From assembly GCF_964199755.1 (NCBI RefSeq), contig NC_133896.1, positions 103,260,301 to 103,324,300 on the forward strand: a DNA stretch of 64,000 bases. The letters run 5' to 3'. Shown here piece by piece: positions 33,801-60,200 of this stretch. The notes under the pieces are model-generated. The model did no database searches. It had not been told where the DNA came from and saw only the letters and a program-made list of their open reading frames with translations. This DNA comes from Larus michahellis. Lineage: Eukaryota > Chordata > Aves > Charadriiformes > Laridae. The position numbers and the translations under genes are program-made. Every line of letters starts with the position of its first letter. Positions within the stretch are counted from its first letter, which is position 1.

Positions 33801-34913
33801 ATTCTTGTGCTTTCAGGGATGGAGAAGTAGCTGCTAAAGTAATTGAGAAGAGATTGGATGAGATCAGTCTGACACAGGTTATGTGTGTAGAAAAGGAATT
33901 CTTCAGACTAGTGTGTTTGTAAAGACTAAGATTTAGGTGGTGGGAAGTCTCTTTCTGAGTTGCTTCCTTGATGGTGATAACGTCCAGTCTTCAGGAAAGT
34001 AAATCTGATGTTCTCATGTGACAAATAAATATGGCAATAAATAACTTCAGAATAATATTTTTCTGATATTTTTTGTTTTTTCTAAGACATTTCATAGTGT
34101 CAGTATTGCAACTTAAGATTAAGGTAAGATTCTGGAAATACAGTATTTTAGATGCAGCTATTGTGGCAAAGACCGAAAAGAGTGATCATTGGAAAATTCT
34201 TTTTTCCTACGATTCTCCTTATTTGAGGGTCAGTGAAGTGATTGAAACCAAAGAAGCTCACTGTTCATGGCTGCTATACATCTTTTTCTCTCTGATAGAT
34301 TCTGGCTAAGAAACTTAATTTCATTGGTGAATCCTAACTAGATTAATTTGCATGAGAGACATGCAGAGTAGCTTTTGTGACATGGTAGGGGCTTTGTCTT
34401 CTCATTTGCTGGAAGGCGAACAAAAATATGCTTTCTCTGCTAAAAAAATGAACAAAGTGAAATTTTATACCTGTGGAAGTTTTACTGCATTTAGAACAGA
34501 AGTAAGTTGAGGCACTCTAAAGAACATGTAACGTATGTCTTGTCTATTCTTTGCTCTCTTTTTTTTTATAGGCACAAAAAGAAATAGAAGAAAAAGGTGA
34601 ATGGAAGTTTCCAACAAAGCATAATGAGGAAGGATATTACTCTGTGACATATGACTTTATCAGAGAAGCAGAAAATCACTGTGTGCTAAATAGTCCTATT
34701 CCTGTAACGTGTCCCATACGACTTATTCATGGCATGAACGATGATGATGTCTCTTGGCAGATCTCTATGCAAGTTGCTGATCGTGTTTTGAGCAAAGATG
34801 TGGATGTTATCCTCCGCAAAACTGGCCGACATCGGATGAGTGAGAAGGAAGATACAAAACTTCTTGTGAATACAGTTGATGATTTAATTGACAAGCTGGC
34901 AACAGTAGCATAA
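27751..34913 (+). CDS. ABHD10: ABHD10, mitochondrial alpha/beta-hydrolase (acyl-protein thioesterase), five exons
   Basis: ABHD10 is a serine hydrolase of the mitochondrial matrix. By family knowledge it removes S-acyl groups from proteins such as PRDX5 and deglucuronidates acyl glucuronides. Exons 27751-27865, 31348-31531, 32328-32439, 33359-33496 and 34572-34913 total 891 nt, 296 aa (human 306). The N-terminus is Arg/Ala/Leu-rich without acidic residues ([20 protein letters not shown]), a likely mitochondrial presequence. The hydrolase fold follows from [18 protein letters not shown]. The nucleophile is Ser143 in GSSMGG, with Asp240 in LIHGMNDD and His270 in GRHRMSEK. These sit a constant nine residues before the human triad positions as I recall them (152, 249, 279), which supports the exon model. 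The start codon has G at -3 and +4. CpG-island promoter; same strand as its neighbours, 1.8 kb after the PHLDB2 end. Confidence 0.96.
27866..31347 (+). other. ABHD10: ABHD10 intron 1, 3.5 kb
   Basis: The first about 470 bp are the GC-rich tail of the CpG island; the rest is AT-rich. A T run lies near 31211. No exon or dispersed repeat was recognised. It ends ctctttttattag at 31347. Confidence 0.65.
31348..31531 (+). CDS. ABHD10: ABHD10 exon 2
   Basis: This exon is 184 nt, phase 1 in and phase 2 out. It encodes [20 protein letters not shown], then [20 protein letters not shown] and [20 protein letters not shown]. The start is set by phase and homology: the TAG at 31347 gives [11 protein letters not shown], which parallels the human ACRQKTSLSFL as I recall it. 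The next AG (31354) would put a TGA directly in frame, and a third (31368) would drop seven residues but keep the frame. The donor is CAG|GTACAT. Confidence 0.92.
31532..32327 (+). other. ABHD10: ABHD10 intron 2
   Basis: Intron of 796 bp with nothing else recognised. The acceptor is actttttcag. Confidence 0.6.
32328..32439 (+). CDS. ABHD10: ABHD10 exon 3
   Basis: This exon is 112 nt, phase 2 in and phase 0 out. It encodes [20 protein letters not shown], then [17 protein letters not shown]. The FDYTGCGSS strand-loop is the conserved alpha/beta-hydrolase element before the nucleophile elbow. The donor CAG|GTTGTA is moderate. Confidence 0.94.
32440..33358 (+). other. ABHD10: ABHD10 intron 3 (contains decayed CR1)
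   Basis: Intron of 919 bp with an old CR1-like fragment at about 32618-32790. It ends in a long pyrimidine tract and tttttcag. Confidence 0.6.
32618..32790 (-). mobile_element. Decayed CR1 3' fragment, antisense
   Basis: It resembles the reverse-complemented CR1 3' region in order: a divergent tcatggaa...ggcaggacct, then agccccctgctcagagcagg, then ttccagtgcagcgcagccct, then tatttcactgtcct. The match is imperfect throughout, with several changes per 20 bp, so it is an old copy. Confidence 0.65.
33359..33496 (+). CDS. ABHD10: ABHD10 exon 4 (nucleophile elbow)
   Basis: This exon is 138 nt, 46 codons, phase 0. It encodes [20 protein letters not shown], then [20 protein letters not shown] and KKLPIE. 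The G-S-S-M-G motif holds the catalytic Ser (residue 143 of the model). The acceptor is tttttttttcag and the donor is GAG|GTAAAT. Confidence 0.96.
33497..34571 (+). other. ABHD10: ABHD10 intron 4
   Basis: Intron of 1075 bp with nothing else recognised. The acceptor is a T tract followed by atag. Confidence 0.6.
34572..34913 (+). CDS. ABHD10: ABHD10 exon 5 (Asp and His of the triad, stop)
   Basis: This exon is 342 nt, 113 residues plus TAA at 34911-34913. It encodes [20 protein letters not shown] and onward, [20 protein letters not shown] (Asp240), then [18 protein letters not shown] (His270), and ends [11 protein letters not shown]. Both residues complete the hydrolase triad with Ser143. Confidence 0.96.
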   Translation, partial: AQKEIEEKGEWKFPTKHNEEGYYSVTYDFIREAENHCVLNSPIPVTCPIRLIHGMNDDDVSWQISMQVADRVLSKDVDVILRKTGRHRMSEKEDTKLLVNTVDDLIDKLATVA

Positions 34914-35410
34914 GCTGCAGAGTAGCATAAGTGCATGAACTCTACACATGACTCTTTTCCATGAGTAGCCAAAACCCTGTTCTTAACAAGATGATGCCAG
35001 GCCTGTGACTATCACAGTAGGAACTGAGCTTTTCTGCTGTTTCCTTACCTCCGTTTCATAAATACAGGTATTTTATTAATGCTGCATTTGCACAGAGAGT
35101 CCAAAATGCGAAGGAGCGCTGCTGTTGTGTTCAGAACCTCTCCTTTACCACTTAAACCTTTTTTCACAAGCTTCCTACACTTTTGTACTGAAATGTTGAT
35201 TCATTTTTGTTACTATTGGCATGTACAGGAAAACCTTAATTTCCCATGTCTTTGACACCTTTTTCACTATTGTCCTTTTGCTGTAACATTCTTGTATCTT
35301 ATATCTGAAGCCATTTGTGCAAGGCAAAATACAACTTGAGTGGTTACTGAAGTTCTTGTTATTAGAAATAGTGAATAACATGAAGCATAATAAACATATT
35401 TTAGATAAAT
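34914..35410 (+). other. ABHD10: ABHD10 3' UTR
   Basis: Non-coding, ending about 15-20 bp after the first AATAAA (35389). The end is inferred from the signal only. A later AATAAA near 36680 could give a longer form. Confidence 0.65.
35389..35394 (+). terminator. ABHD10: Poly(A) signal AATAAA of ABHD10
   Basis: Canonical AATAAA in agcataataaacatatttt, 476 bp after the stop codon and followed by T/G-rich sequence. Confidence 0.65.
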
Positions 35411-35451
35411 TATTATATTGGTCTCAAGTACTGTTAAAATTGACAAGTGGA

Positions 35452-35474
35452 AGGCACACCCTGATGGTGTGCCT
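35452..35474. repeat. Perfect 9-bp hairpin downstream of ABHD10
   Basis: The arms aggcacacc (35452-35460) and ggtgtgcct (35466-35474) flank a 5-nt loop, about 60 bp after the ABHD10 poly(A) signal. Any role in 3' end formation is speculative. Confidence 0.55.
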
Positions 35475-38400
35475 GGGGTACTACAGAAGTAAGAAGTTAA
35501 CCTCTAGGAATGCAGAGCCTCAGAGTGCAGATAGAGCTCTTTTATCTATGCTTATGAGCAGGGTTTATGTCCTCTTCTCCAGGCTGTCTTTTCTTTGGGT
35601 CTACTATTAAGGGAACAATATATAATCTTGGTGTAAACTGAAACTGGATCAATGCAGCGACTCTTTTGTAGTAACTTCTTTAAAGTGGGGAGTACAGCAC
35701 CGTAGGGCATGACTGCCTCTTTTCGGTGACTTGAGAACTGTAGATTACTAGGAACAGTGTCTTCCAGAGTTAGGACATTGAGGTACCTGAGTGCAAGCCT
35801 GAGAACTTGTAAATGAAACCTGATAGTTGGATAATTCTTGTAACGTAAATCCATAGAATTTAATAGTAAATTGATTTAATTGCAAATATGACTATTACCT
35901 GGTTTTTGTCCAAAAGTACGGTGCCATTCATAAACTTGAGAGATAGGAACTGAGGTGAGAGGCTGGAAATAGTTCAGACTGGCCTTAATATGAAACATCA
36001 GTCGAAGGTATGCAGTCATTTCTGGCTTTATTATTTTAAGTAGTAAATGGTATCACTATTGCTGCCTTAAAAGACTAAAGCTCCTGGGGGTAAGACATTT
36101 TTAGAGAGTTTGTTGTTTTCAGTGTTAGCATTGTCAGTAGAAGTACATTGTATAGAGCTTTGCTGAGGTGGTAGTTTTTAATTAAAAAACAAAACAAACA
36201 ACAAAACAAAACAACCCTAGATTTCAGATGAGTTCCTGTGAAGTACAGTTTTATTTAGGCTTCAATACTGCAAAAATAAGAAACTGTGGTGTAAAAAATT
36301 TGGATTCCCTTATGAGAGTAAAAAAGATGGCTCTAGTTTAGATGTAAACCTTCTAATTCAAGTGTACAAATTCCCTAGCTGAATTCTCAATTACTCTAGC
36401 TCAGCATACTTGTTTGAGGAATTATAACATTCCATAAAGTCTTGTTTCCAAGTACTTCTGTTTCTCAAGTAGACTTTTTTCTGTCTGTATGAGTATGCAG
36501 TTCAATACTTTCTTAAGCTTTAAAACCTCTTGAATGTGCATTTTACTTTTGAGAAAAATTAGTTCACATGATCAGCCATTTCCATTACTGAAGGTTGAGC
36601 TGCATTCGTGTTTATGTATTGTTAAACACTTGTCGTCTTTATGTGCATTCATGTGTCTTGCATCTGATAAAACCTGAAAAATAAATTTTGTGAGTTTTAG
36701 TCAAATCAAAAATAAGTTTCTTCAAAACTTTCTGCTCTTAGTTTACTTATGACAATTTTTTAATCCACTTCCATCACATTTCTTAGACTGCTTTGTCTGG
36801 AAGAAGTTGAAAAAAGCGGACTGTTGTAATTCCAAAGTGATTAATTCTAATTAAGGACCAAAGTCACCAATTGTCATAAGTATACTTTTTCTTTACGCGT
36901 AGTAAAGTTATTTCAGTAGCTGAAAAATTTTGAGCTATTTTTTTTTAATTGGGAGTTATACCTGCAAACATTCAACTTAACTGTAACGCTTAAGACAGGG
37001 GAGAAGTCTTTATATGTCTGCATAAACTGTAGCTGTGTATTTCTGTTGAAAGAATTGCATTGTATTCATTCAAAGCTTCACCTTAGCCTTTATTGAATAA
37101 TTGATATTTTATGAGTAAGGTCTTTTTGTTACGATGCCTTAGAGCAAGATAACTGAAAACAAATGTGAATGGGGAGCAGCTGTGTGAGTAGTTTTCAGGG
37201 TTTTTTTTTCTTGTTTGATGGTGGTTTTTGGTGTTCGGTGTGGATTTCTCCCCCACCCATTATTGTGCTGCAATAACATTAGGTGGGAGAAGGCAGCATG
37301 ACAGGGTTGACACAGTTGTTGGGGATACAAAACTGCAGCATCAATTGCTCAAACCACAGCATGACTAAAACTTAATTCTAGGGAGTTTTTTTTGTGTGAC
37401 ACTTGTTTTGTAGTTATATCTGTTTTCCTTCTCTGCTTGCTAAATGGAGATCAGTGGTAGAATTTACATTACAGGTACGCCCAAAATTTGCTATATACAA
37501 TGTAAATGCAAAGTGAGAGATGATACTTTCTTCATAGAGACAGTATTCCAGATAGGATTTTGAGATGCAATGAATGCTAGTGCCCGTCTCTCTGTGTTCA
37601 TTTGCCATTTTATTTTGCGTTTTTTGCTTTGAGGTAGACATTACGTAGACATACTTTTTCCTCTAATTTTGCCACAGTAGTTTCATTCGTATTTCTCCTT
37701 GCAAGCATAGTGTTTTCCTTGTGTTCATGCTGGAAATTACCAGCATTTTGATTACTGTCAACTTGGCATGCTCAAATGCATGAGAGAAGGGATAGATGAT
37801 AAACAGGGAGATTTACATCCTACCCTTGACTAGCTCTTGACATATCAGTAAGTTTTGACAATCTTGAATAATGTAATAGTCACATGTTACGGTGTCATTC
37901 TGATTTTATGCAGTACCATGTTTTGTCCCCTGAGTTAATGCCTCTGGTTTCTTTTTCTTTTTTCCCAGTAGACGCCTAGATAGTGAATTATTTTCAATAT
38001 TAGTCATGTTTAAAAACAAGCATTTCTTTCCTATGTAGAAATACTGTATTAAACTAGGGTACTATATATTTGGAAAGCTCTGCATGGTGCACATTTTTAA
38101 AATCCTTTGTAATGAATTCTTATGTTCTGTTCTTTTTCTTTTTTATGGACTTCTAATTTGCTGCCAGATACAAAGTATGTTTTGTGAATATATAACATAC
38201 GTTTCTTCAACAATAAGCTTGATTCACACAAAACGATCAGTCTTATGCTTTCAAATTTAACAGCTCTGTCTTGTGCTGCCTGGGGGGGGGGGTTGGTTTT
38301 CTCTGGACACCTTAATCTACGCTTAATTATTTTCAGTAGCACTCTTAGCTTAAGTTGTTAGCATTCTCATTGTCTTTCACTTTTGGCAGGTCTGAAAATG

Positions 38401-40047
38401 ACTTCTAGGCTTATCTGTCACGGAGTGTAGTACAGACGTGTTGAGGCTGTTGCAGTACAAGGAAGCTCTGGACACTAACTGAGCAACTCAGCTGCTTGTG
38501 TTGTTGATTTTGATCAAACAATACTAGTTGAATAAGCACCTCGAGGTATTTATCTTCCTAAAGATATGCTTAAACTACATAACATTAACTCCTGCTAAGG
38601 AGTTACAGTCATTCAAGTTTCACGAGTAAATAACAAAAAGCTTTTATAGCTAGGCAGGAAGCTTGATTAGCATATAATACCAAAGAAGCATAGTTTTCAT
38701 TAAAAAGAAATGAAAGCATTACCATCTGAGCTCAACTGTCCCTAGTCCTTGCCAACGTTTTTTGTTTCAGATTTGTTGCAAAAATCAAACTACTTGAGAC
38801 TTATGAAACAAACAAAAATTCCCTCTGAAAAGGAAGAAAATGGTGAGGCATGCTTTCCTGTGTTTGGGATTAAACTCTGCAATAGACCAGTATGTGTTGA
38901 AATAGTCTCTAAAGCTTATTCAATTTGTTTCCTAATAAACAAGTGCTCTTATTCTGTGTATATTGAGATGTACTAATGCAGTTTTATATACATGTATTTT
39001 TATCTTGTCAAGTATTCTATTTGTTCTGTCTCTTCAGTTGTTTGGCTTTGTGTTACACACTTTTTTTTCCTTTTTTCTTTTTTTGAGGTAAATGGTATTA
39101 AGTGTTTCATGTAGTTTCAATTTAGCTAACTTACTTTTTCTTGCATCAATGCTAAATACAAACAAAGCACTGTTCACAAAAGAACCTAGCTGGATAGGCC
39201 TTAGAATAACTGCCTCCTGCTGTTTCATTTTTATGTTAATTTTGATTATGTGCTCTCTTGGACATGCAGTTATTCAATGGGGCTAAGAGATTTATGGTGC
39301 CATACTTTTCATATCAAATTAAAACGTGCTTGGAGAGAAATTCTCAACCAGCTATGTGACTGCAGCTGCTCAAATGTTTTCAATGCTCTAGTTGTACTGC
39401 AATACAGAGTTACAACATTTTCTGAACCAGTGCCTTGGTCATTAGGTATATTAGGTCTGTGCTTGTCATTTTACCTTGGTCCATAGCCCCTCCTTTGGCG
39501 GGGGGGGGGGGCGGGAGTGGGTGGGAAAATCGTGTGCTAGGGAATTGTGAGATTTTAGTTCCTTTGATTTTTACGTTACTCGGCTGTGCTGTTATAGAGA
39601 GGCCTACCTTACCCTTTCAGATTTTTTTTTTCTTTTAAAGTGCTAAAAAATAATGTTAAAGGCTTCACTGGAAATACAAGAGGGTTACGTGTTTCACCTG
39701 TCTCTTAAGATCAGCAGTCTCTGCTTTGGGCTGATGGACAAATTCAGTCAGATGTGTGGGAATGCAGAATTTCACTAAAGCTTGGTGAAAATTCAACCAC
39801 TGTGTAAGGAATGCATACAGAAATACCAAAAATCAGTGCACGCTCTTGCTCTTCCACCCTTGTTCTCAAGCCCAGCGGGAACAGGAAAGGCAAAGGGAGC
39901 TCAGCTATTCTGTATAATAGCAGGCAGCTTGCTACATACATGGTTTTACTGTCACTGTGCATGTTGCTTTTCTCCTGGCAGGTGCTTTCTAGGGGAAGAG
40001 ATTACTGTAACGGTTGGGAAGAAGAGACAGAGATGAAGGGCAAGAAA

Positions 40048-40092
40048 ATTTGCTGCTCACAGATTTGCTGCTCACAAATTTACTGCTCATAG
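40048..40092. repeat. 15-bp tandem repeat, three copies
   Basis: The units atttgctgctcacag, atttgctgctcacaa and atttactgctcatag follow head to tail without gaps. The first two differ at one base; the third has three changes from the first. This looks like a small minisatellite by replication slippage. Confidence 0.85.
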
Positions 40093-42350
40093 GTCAGTTT
40101 ATATAGCGCAGATTTACTTTGTGACTGTAGGACCTCATCTCTCTCCAATATATATTTGCCTAGAACAGAAGAACTTTAGTTACAGCCTTGGCTATGTTAT
40201 GCATAAATCTAAATTGCAGGACCTATTGCAGTCTAGTTGCAGGCTTGACCTTGTATTTCTCTTTCAAGTCCTGCATATGTATGTTAAAGGGTCCAGTGCT
40301 TCCATTCCATTAAAGAGAAACAGGCATCCTCCATATGACACAGTAATTGTAGTTTGTGATTTGCTCATGGGTGAGGAATAGACATGTTCTCAGCCTGCTA
40401 CAGTGTCTTGTTTTGTGTTTGGCAAGGAGTTTTCAGCTAGCTCTGCATTTGTATTTGGAATGAAAAGCAAATGACAGCTGCTAAAACTTCCAGTCACTTG
40501 GTTCTGAAACTAAAATACAAATTTAAAATGTTTTTAGGCTAGCACGTGGAAGGTTGTGTTCTTTTTGAGCCTTCTGACCTGCACCGTGTTGTCTGCTTAC
40601 TTCCCACGTGGCAACATGAGAAGGTCACTGCTGCCTGTCAGGGTGGAAGCAGGTGCTCCTGACTGTGGCAAAGGTATGCTGAACAGTAGCACGCTTAAAG
40701 GTTAGACTGATGTAAATGGCCTTCCCAGAGTTTGGTCCTGGAAAAGCAATCCTTGAAGGACACGGGCTGCCTGGGATCAGGTCTGGACCTTATGAGAATC
40801 CTCTCCTTTGCTTCTGTACTGAATGTGGTTGCTGGCAGAAGGTGTGCCAGAGTGTGCTAGTCCTTAAGACAGTAACTCTTGAAAAAGTCCCTGACAGCAA
40901 AGCTAAATCCCTAATCATAAGAAGCAGCGTTTATTTAGTTAGGGGATTTAATCTTGTTTGCTTGTAAATCTTGCTGTCTGTTTTGACCTATGTTTCAGTG
41001 ACAAAGATGATGCTACTTTTCCGTTCTTCTTGTAAATGTGTATTGCAATGCATCAATTTCAAACCAAGATGGTTCTCAGAAGGTACTGTTTTTGTTGGGA
41101 ACAAATAAAAAATTGGTATGATGAAATGTGTTGGTTTTCTTTTAAGGAGTCTGTCAATCCAGCAGAAGACTAAAAGATCCTGAGAATTAAAATGGACAAT
41201 TTACCTCCAGGGTCATCTTGAATATTGGGAATGCTGGCCATGATATCCACAGGAGTTGGTTTCCAGTGGTAACTGGTAGCTGTTTCTGTTGACAAGCTGC
41301 CTGGACCTTCCAGGTGGTCAACGACTTATGAAAACACTTCTGGCCATGGCAGCCTTAGGAGCTGCCTTGTTCTGCAGATCGGAGTGTCAGTGTGTTCTGT
41401 TCTGTCCCACAAATGGTCCTTCCTTCCTGAATTACTTTGCTTTTAATCCCAAATTTGAGGTGTTCAAGCTGCACTTGCTTGGGGCTTAACATCTTCAGAG
41501 CTGGGAAAGAAACCCTTTTGCAGGTCAAAGAGAAGATGCTTAAGCCAGCACGTTTTGTCTTTGAGGTTGTCTAGATTTTAGGTTTCAAGTTAATGGGGAA
41601 GTTAGAATTTCTAAAATGAGTGTTGTCCCCGGGTTCTGATAGCTCTGCCAGTCAGTTAGCACAATTAAAAAGATGGCAATATTCCAATAGCTTCTTCCCC
41701 CCCTGCCCCGGCCCAGTCTGACTAGTTCTCTTGTGCAGAACATCTCCAGATATCTTATGACAAAGCAGGGCCGTGAATAAAAGCAAGGATCTGCAGAGCA
41801 CTTACTGGCCTTGCAGCTCCCTGAAAAAGGCCCTGTACTTGCACTGAGCTTGTATTGAACTTCAGCATCCTCTCTGCAACTCTAGAAAGCGTGACATCAT
41901 GACACAGGCGTATATGCAGGGAGCATCTTTCAGCAGCCCTTCAGAAGTTTCCCTGTGAAGGGAGGTGCTGTAAACTGTTCTATAGCTTTGGAAAATTTCA
42001 TTACTTTTTTTTTTTTTTAACTTTGTTATGAAAGGTCCATTATGGCACAGTGGCAGACCTGGGAAATGAAACCTGGACTTCCCAGGTGTTCTAATTGCTG
42101 AATAGCTTTATCTGTTGGGAACTGACCCAGCATACCTTGATAGACAGTGCTTTAGGATGGCTGAAATACCAGGCTCTTTCTAAGGAAGGACTTGCCAAAC
42201 AGCCGATCTAACGAAGGTTAAGGGTTGCTCTGTAGCAGTATAAGTTGTGCTTTTCCCTCTGTGTTCCTGTTGGAAGGCATTGAAAGCTATCGAGTTACCC
42301 TGCATCTAAACATGAGTAGTGGGCTAATTAATGTCAGTTTTGTTGTTGTT

Positions 42351-42431
42351 GGCAGTGTTCCTGCCCATGGCAGGGGGCTTGGAACTAGATGATCTGTAAG
42401 GTCTCTTCCAACTCGAACCGTTCTATGATTC
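42351..42431 (+). mobile_element. CR1 3' end fragment, sense orientation
   Basis: The CR1 3' terminus is recognisable: cctgcccatggcagggggct, then tagatgatctgtaaggtctc, then ttccaac...ttctatgattc. Only about 80 bp remain, a strongly 5'-truncated copy. Confidence 0.88.
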
Positions 42432-56834
<14,403 letters not shown>

Positions 56835-57255
56835 GAGCATCTCTGTCTGTAGAGAAAACACGCCTTCTGCAGCATGGTCTGTTTAAAAAAAAAAAGAAAA
56901 AAAAAAAAGCTCATTAGTTCCCTTTCTGCCTGGTTTTTAATAGTTAATGCTCTCTACGGTTTCGGATATTTTTGGTTTGATTTGTTTTATTTGCAGCTGC
57001 AAGAGTTCATCTAGGAACTTGGGTTTTTGTGGTGGTGTGTGTCAGTTCACAGCACGTGCGCACTGCTGCCTCCTACTTTTCACTTCTGAACTATGCAACG
57101 ACAATGATTCTGTATTAATTTATTTGCAAAGTGTTATCTTCCATATTTGTCTCACACTGCACTTGTATTTCAACCAGTAACCTCGTTCTTCAATTCAGTG
57201 ATGATATTGTTTGACCTAAGAATAAAGGCAAAATAAAGACACCTCTTAGACTGGT
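56835..57255 (+). other. TAGLN3: TAGLN3 3' UTR
   Basis: Non-coding, about 0.4 kb. It contains an A-rich tract (A11-G-A12, 56885-56908). The end is inferred from two AATAAA hexamers at 57221 and 57232. Confidence 0.8.
57221..57237 (+). terminator. TAGLN3: Tandem poly(A) signals of TAGLN3
   Basis: Two AATAAA hexamers, 57221-57226 and 57232-57237, lie 11 bp apart about 390 bp after the stop codon. Confidence 0.8.
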
Positions 57256-60200
57256 TATTTAAAGGAGGTAAAAGCAAATTAAATTAAAACCAACAACCGC
57301 TTGGTACAGCTCTGAGGAGCTAAATGTTTTGCATGGTCGATCTGTCTCATCTCTAACCCAGAGTCCTCTCTGAGTGACTCCTTGCTGTAGCGTTTACAGT
57401 CTCTCTCACATGTTCCATTTAGTGTTTGTCTAAAGGCCCACCCAATGTATTTTCCTAAAAAGAAGACATATTATCCACTGAGTCTGCTTCGTGTAGTCCC
57501 ACCCAATTTAGCTCAGATTTCCCTTGACCTAGTGTGCTGAGTCGACTGCAGCTGGCAAACTTGTGGATTGAGATAAAACCAGTTGAATAGGGAAGGCAAA
57601 AGCTGTATCTGAAAACAAAGCAAAATAAGGAATTAATTCACCATTTCCCATCGGCAGGCAGACATTTAGCCACTTCCTGGGAAGCAGGGCCTCAGCACGA
57701 GCAGTTGTTGCTGATCATGACGCCTTATGTATGGGATATCCCTTTGGTCAGTTGGGGTCACCTGTCCCAACTGTGCCCCCTCCCAGCTTCTTGCCTAGCC
57801 CTAGCAGTGGGGGCAGAATGAGAAAGGGAGAAGACCTTGACACTGTGCGGGCACTGTTTAGCAATAGCCACCACACCGGTGTGTCATCAACACTGCCTTG
57901 GTCACAGATGCAAAGCACCGCACCCTACGGGCTGCTGGGGAGAAAGCTGAACTCCATCCCAGCCAAACCCAGTACTCTCAGCAGCAGGTGAGTCTTCAAA
58001 CTCGGGGAATTCTTCACCATGAAAGGACAATCTGTCAGACAGAGGTGAGGACAGGCTATAGCTTGTGGTAGTTGATACTACAGCAGACAAAATGCTGCAA
58101 AACAAGGTGTGTTTTAAATGCAAAGGAAGAAATGTAAGAAAGGTGCCAGAATGCTTCTGACTTGGAAAACGCCCACAGGTCAAATTCAAATAATCTGTTC
58201 TGCTCACCTGTGATGGGCTGTAAATGCAGCTAGTAGTTCATTTTGGGACAGTTGGCTGGGGAGGCCATAGAAGAACTGCTTGCTGGCACAATCATCTGGA
58301 TGCAGAAGCTTACCAGAGCAGGTTCACCAGCTAGACAGCGTGGGTTGACTCCTGGCTGTGTGGCACATACACTTGGCGGATACACGCTATTTTCTCTGCA
58401 GGGTTTTCTTCCCATTAACTGTCTCTGCAGGCTTCACTCGCAAACCCCAATCACTTCTTCCCGTCAGGCAAGTAGGAAGGGAAACGTGATAACTGAACTC
58501 TCTGGGCTTTTTTTTTTAAATTCATGACAGACTTCTTAAAAGGCCTGAAAATGTAATATCAAGGCGGGTAACAAAATGAAGGGTAATCTGTTCTGACAGC
58601 TGTCTGAATGCCTACGTACATAGGTAGGGGTGACTTCTGTCTGAGTCTGAACCTAGTGACACATGGTGGCAGCTAGTTGTCCACTAAGTAGCCCTGGAGC
58701 CAGCGATTGATGTGGCTTCAGAAGTTTCTACCATGAGGTAAACTGAAGGGAGGATTCCCCCAGCTCAGGTGAATCTCTGTCCTCCCTGCCAGGAGAAGGA
58801 TGGGAGTAACACTTCCCCACTTCAGTCAAGCTTTGCTGAAGTACTGTGGAGCACAGCAGGCGAGAAGTGATGTGAAGGTCAGGTTACGTGGTTGGGGCTG
58901 AGGGAATCTACAGCAGCTGCCACTGAAAAGGTCCTGCCCCCACTTGTAACTCCTCTTACATCTGACAGTGCATCTCCGCTCCGCCACTGTTCTCTTGTCA
59001 AGCACTTTTTTTTTCATGTTTCCTACCTGTTTAGGGCTATTTTTCTGTTACTTACATGAATTAGCTCAGTACAGGATTAGATGACCACCCCAGATGGTGC
59101 ATCTCGGGCAGGAGATCACCTTTCAGCTGTGGTGGGGCATTAGCTCAGTGCAAAGCATAACACGTACCTTCTCCCTGGATATTACATTAGGTGTGATGTG
59201 AAGAGAATAGCAGTTTTTCTTACTAAAAAAAAATTAATCTAAGATAAAAAGCCAAAATCCCTGAACTTCTCTGGGCTTGAGGAATGACAAACGACTGCCG
59301 CCAGAAATTTCACCTTTGTGAATGTGAACAGCAACCATCTTCCCACAACAGAGACTAGAAAGTCACAGCCACAGCAGACAAAACATCTGCATGAGGGGAG
59401 CTGGAAGAACTGCCTTGCAGGCAAGAGGGCTGAGAGGTCACAGCCTGAGCCCTCTGCCCCACACGGGGGACACAGCCTGCAGGGCCCAGACCTGAGCTTG
59501 GTCACCTGGGTCTACCCGCTCCGTCTGGCTGCAGAATTGCCATTCTGCGTGTCCTTCTCTCGGGAAACACCAGTTTTAAGTGTCATGTGCCAATTGCATT
59601 CCTAGGGTATCTTCCTCGCTTTCTGTACCCCTGATCCCACCTGCCCCCCTTCTCTGCCAAATTTTCTCCCTGACCTTGCAGCCAGCAGAGGGGACCTGGG
59701 CAAGTTCAGGTCCTAGCCATTGGCGTGGCTGACTCAGAAGAGCAGACAGCCCTGCTGGTCAGAGCCATGGTCCATCCAGCCCAGTGCTCTGCCTCTGGCA
59801 GCAGCAAAAGAAGAGGCTTCTCGGAGAGAGCACTTGAGCCCGGCCGCTTTCTGTGGTCCCTGCCCTTCCTTTTCCATCAGCATTGCCATTGTTGCAGTAG
59901 GGCACATGCCAGCAGAAGAAAGGCCATGCCCCAGTTAAATGTTCTTTCATCAAAGCTGTGTTCCCTAATTAAACGTGCTTTCATTAGGTTTGGCATTCCA
60001 ACAGCCTCATTGAAGTTACAGAAAACATTGTGTGCTTGAACAACTGAAAAAAACCCCAACAAACCCAACGTGATAATTTTAACAAACTCTGTTAGCAACA
60101 ACAGCTGAGTGCTCCAGGGAAGAAAATCTGTACCTGTGGCTGCAGACACAGGACCTGGTTGGTGTGGGGGCAACAACAACTGAAAAGGTTAATCCCCAGG

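Larger units (their letters stand above)
35411..42350. other. Intergenic ABHD10 to TAGLN3, left part
   Basis: About 7 kb with no recognisable gene. It contains a hairpin (35452-35474), a CAAAA-rich tract (36185-36215), an 11-G run (38282-38292), a 12-G run (39500-39511), a 15-bp repeat in three copies (40048-40092) and a T run near 42006. Small open frames on both strands have no domain. Confidence 0.55.

Noticed and set aside
57731-57991. 86-codon frame ending at a good-looking donor (AGCAG|GTGAGT), possible start exon of a downstream gene
   Set aside because: The protein sequence is Pro/Ser-rich with no recognisable match, and no partner exon is visible to the right.
59060-59130. CR1-like gattagatgaccacccc
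   Set aside because: Only a short partial resemblance to the CR1 3' end, without the tail or flanking landmarks.
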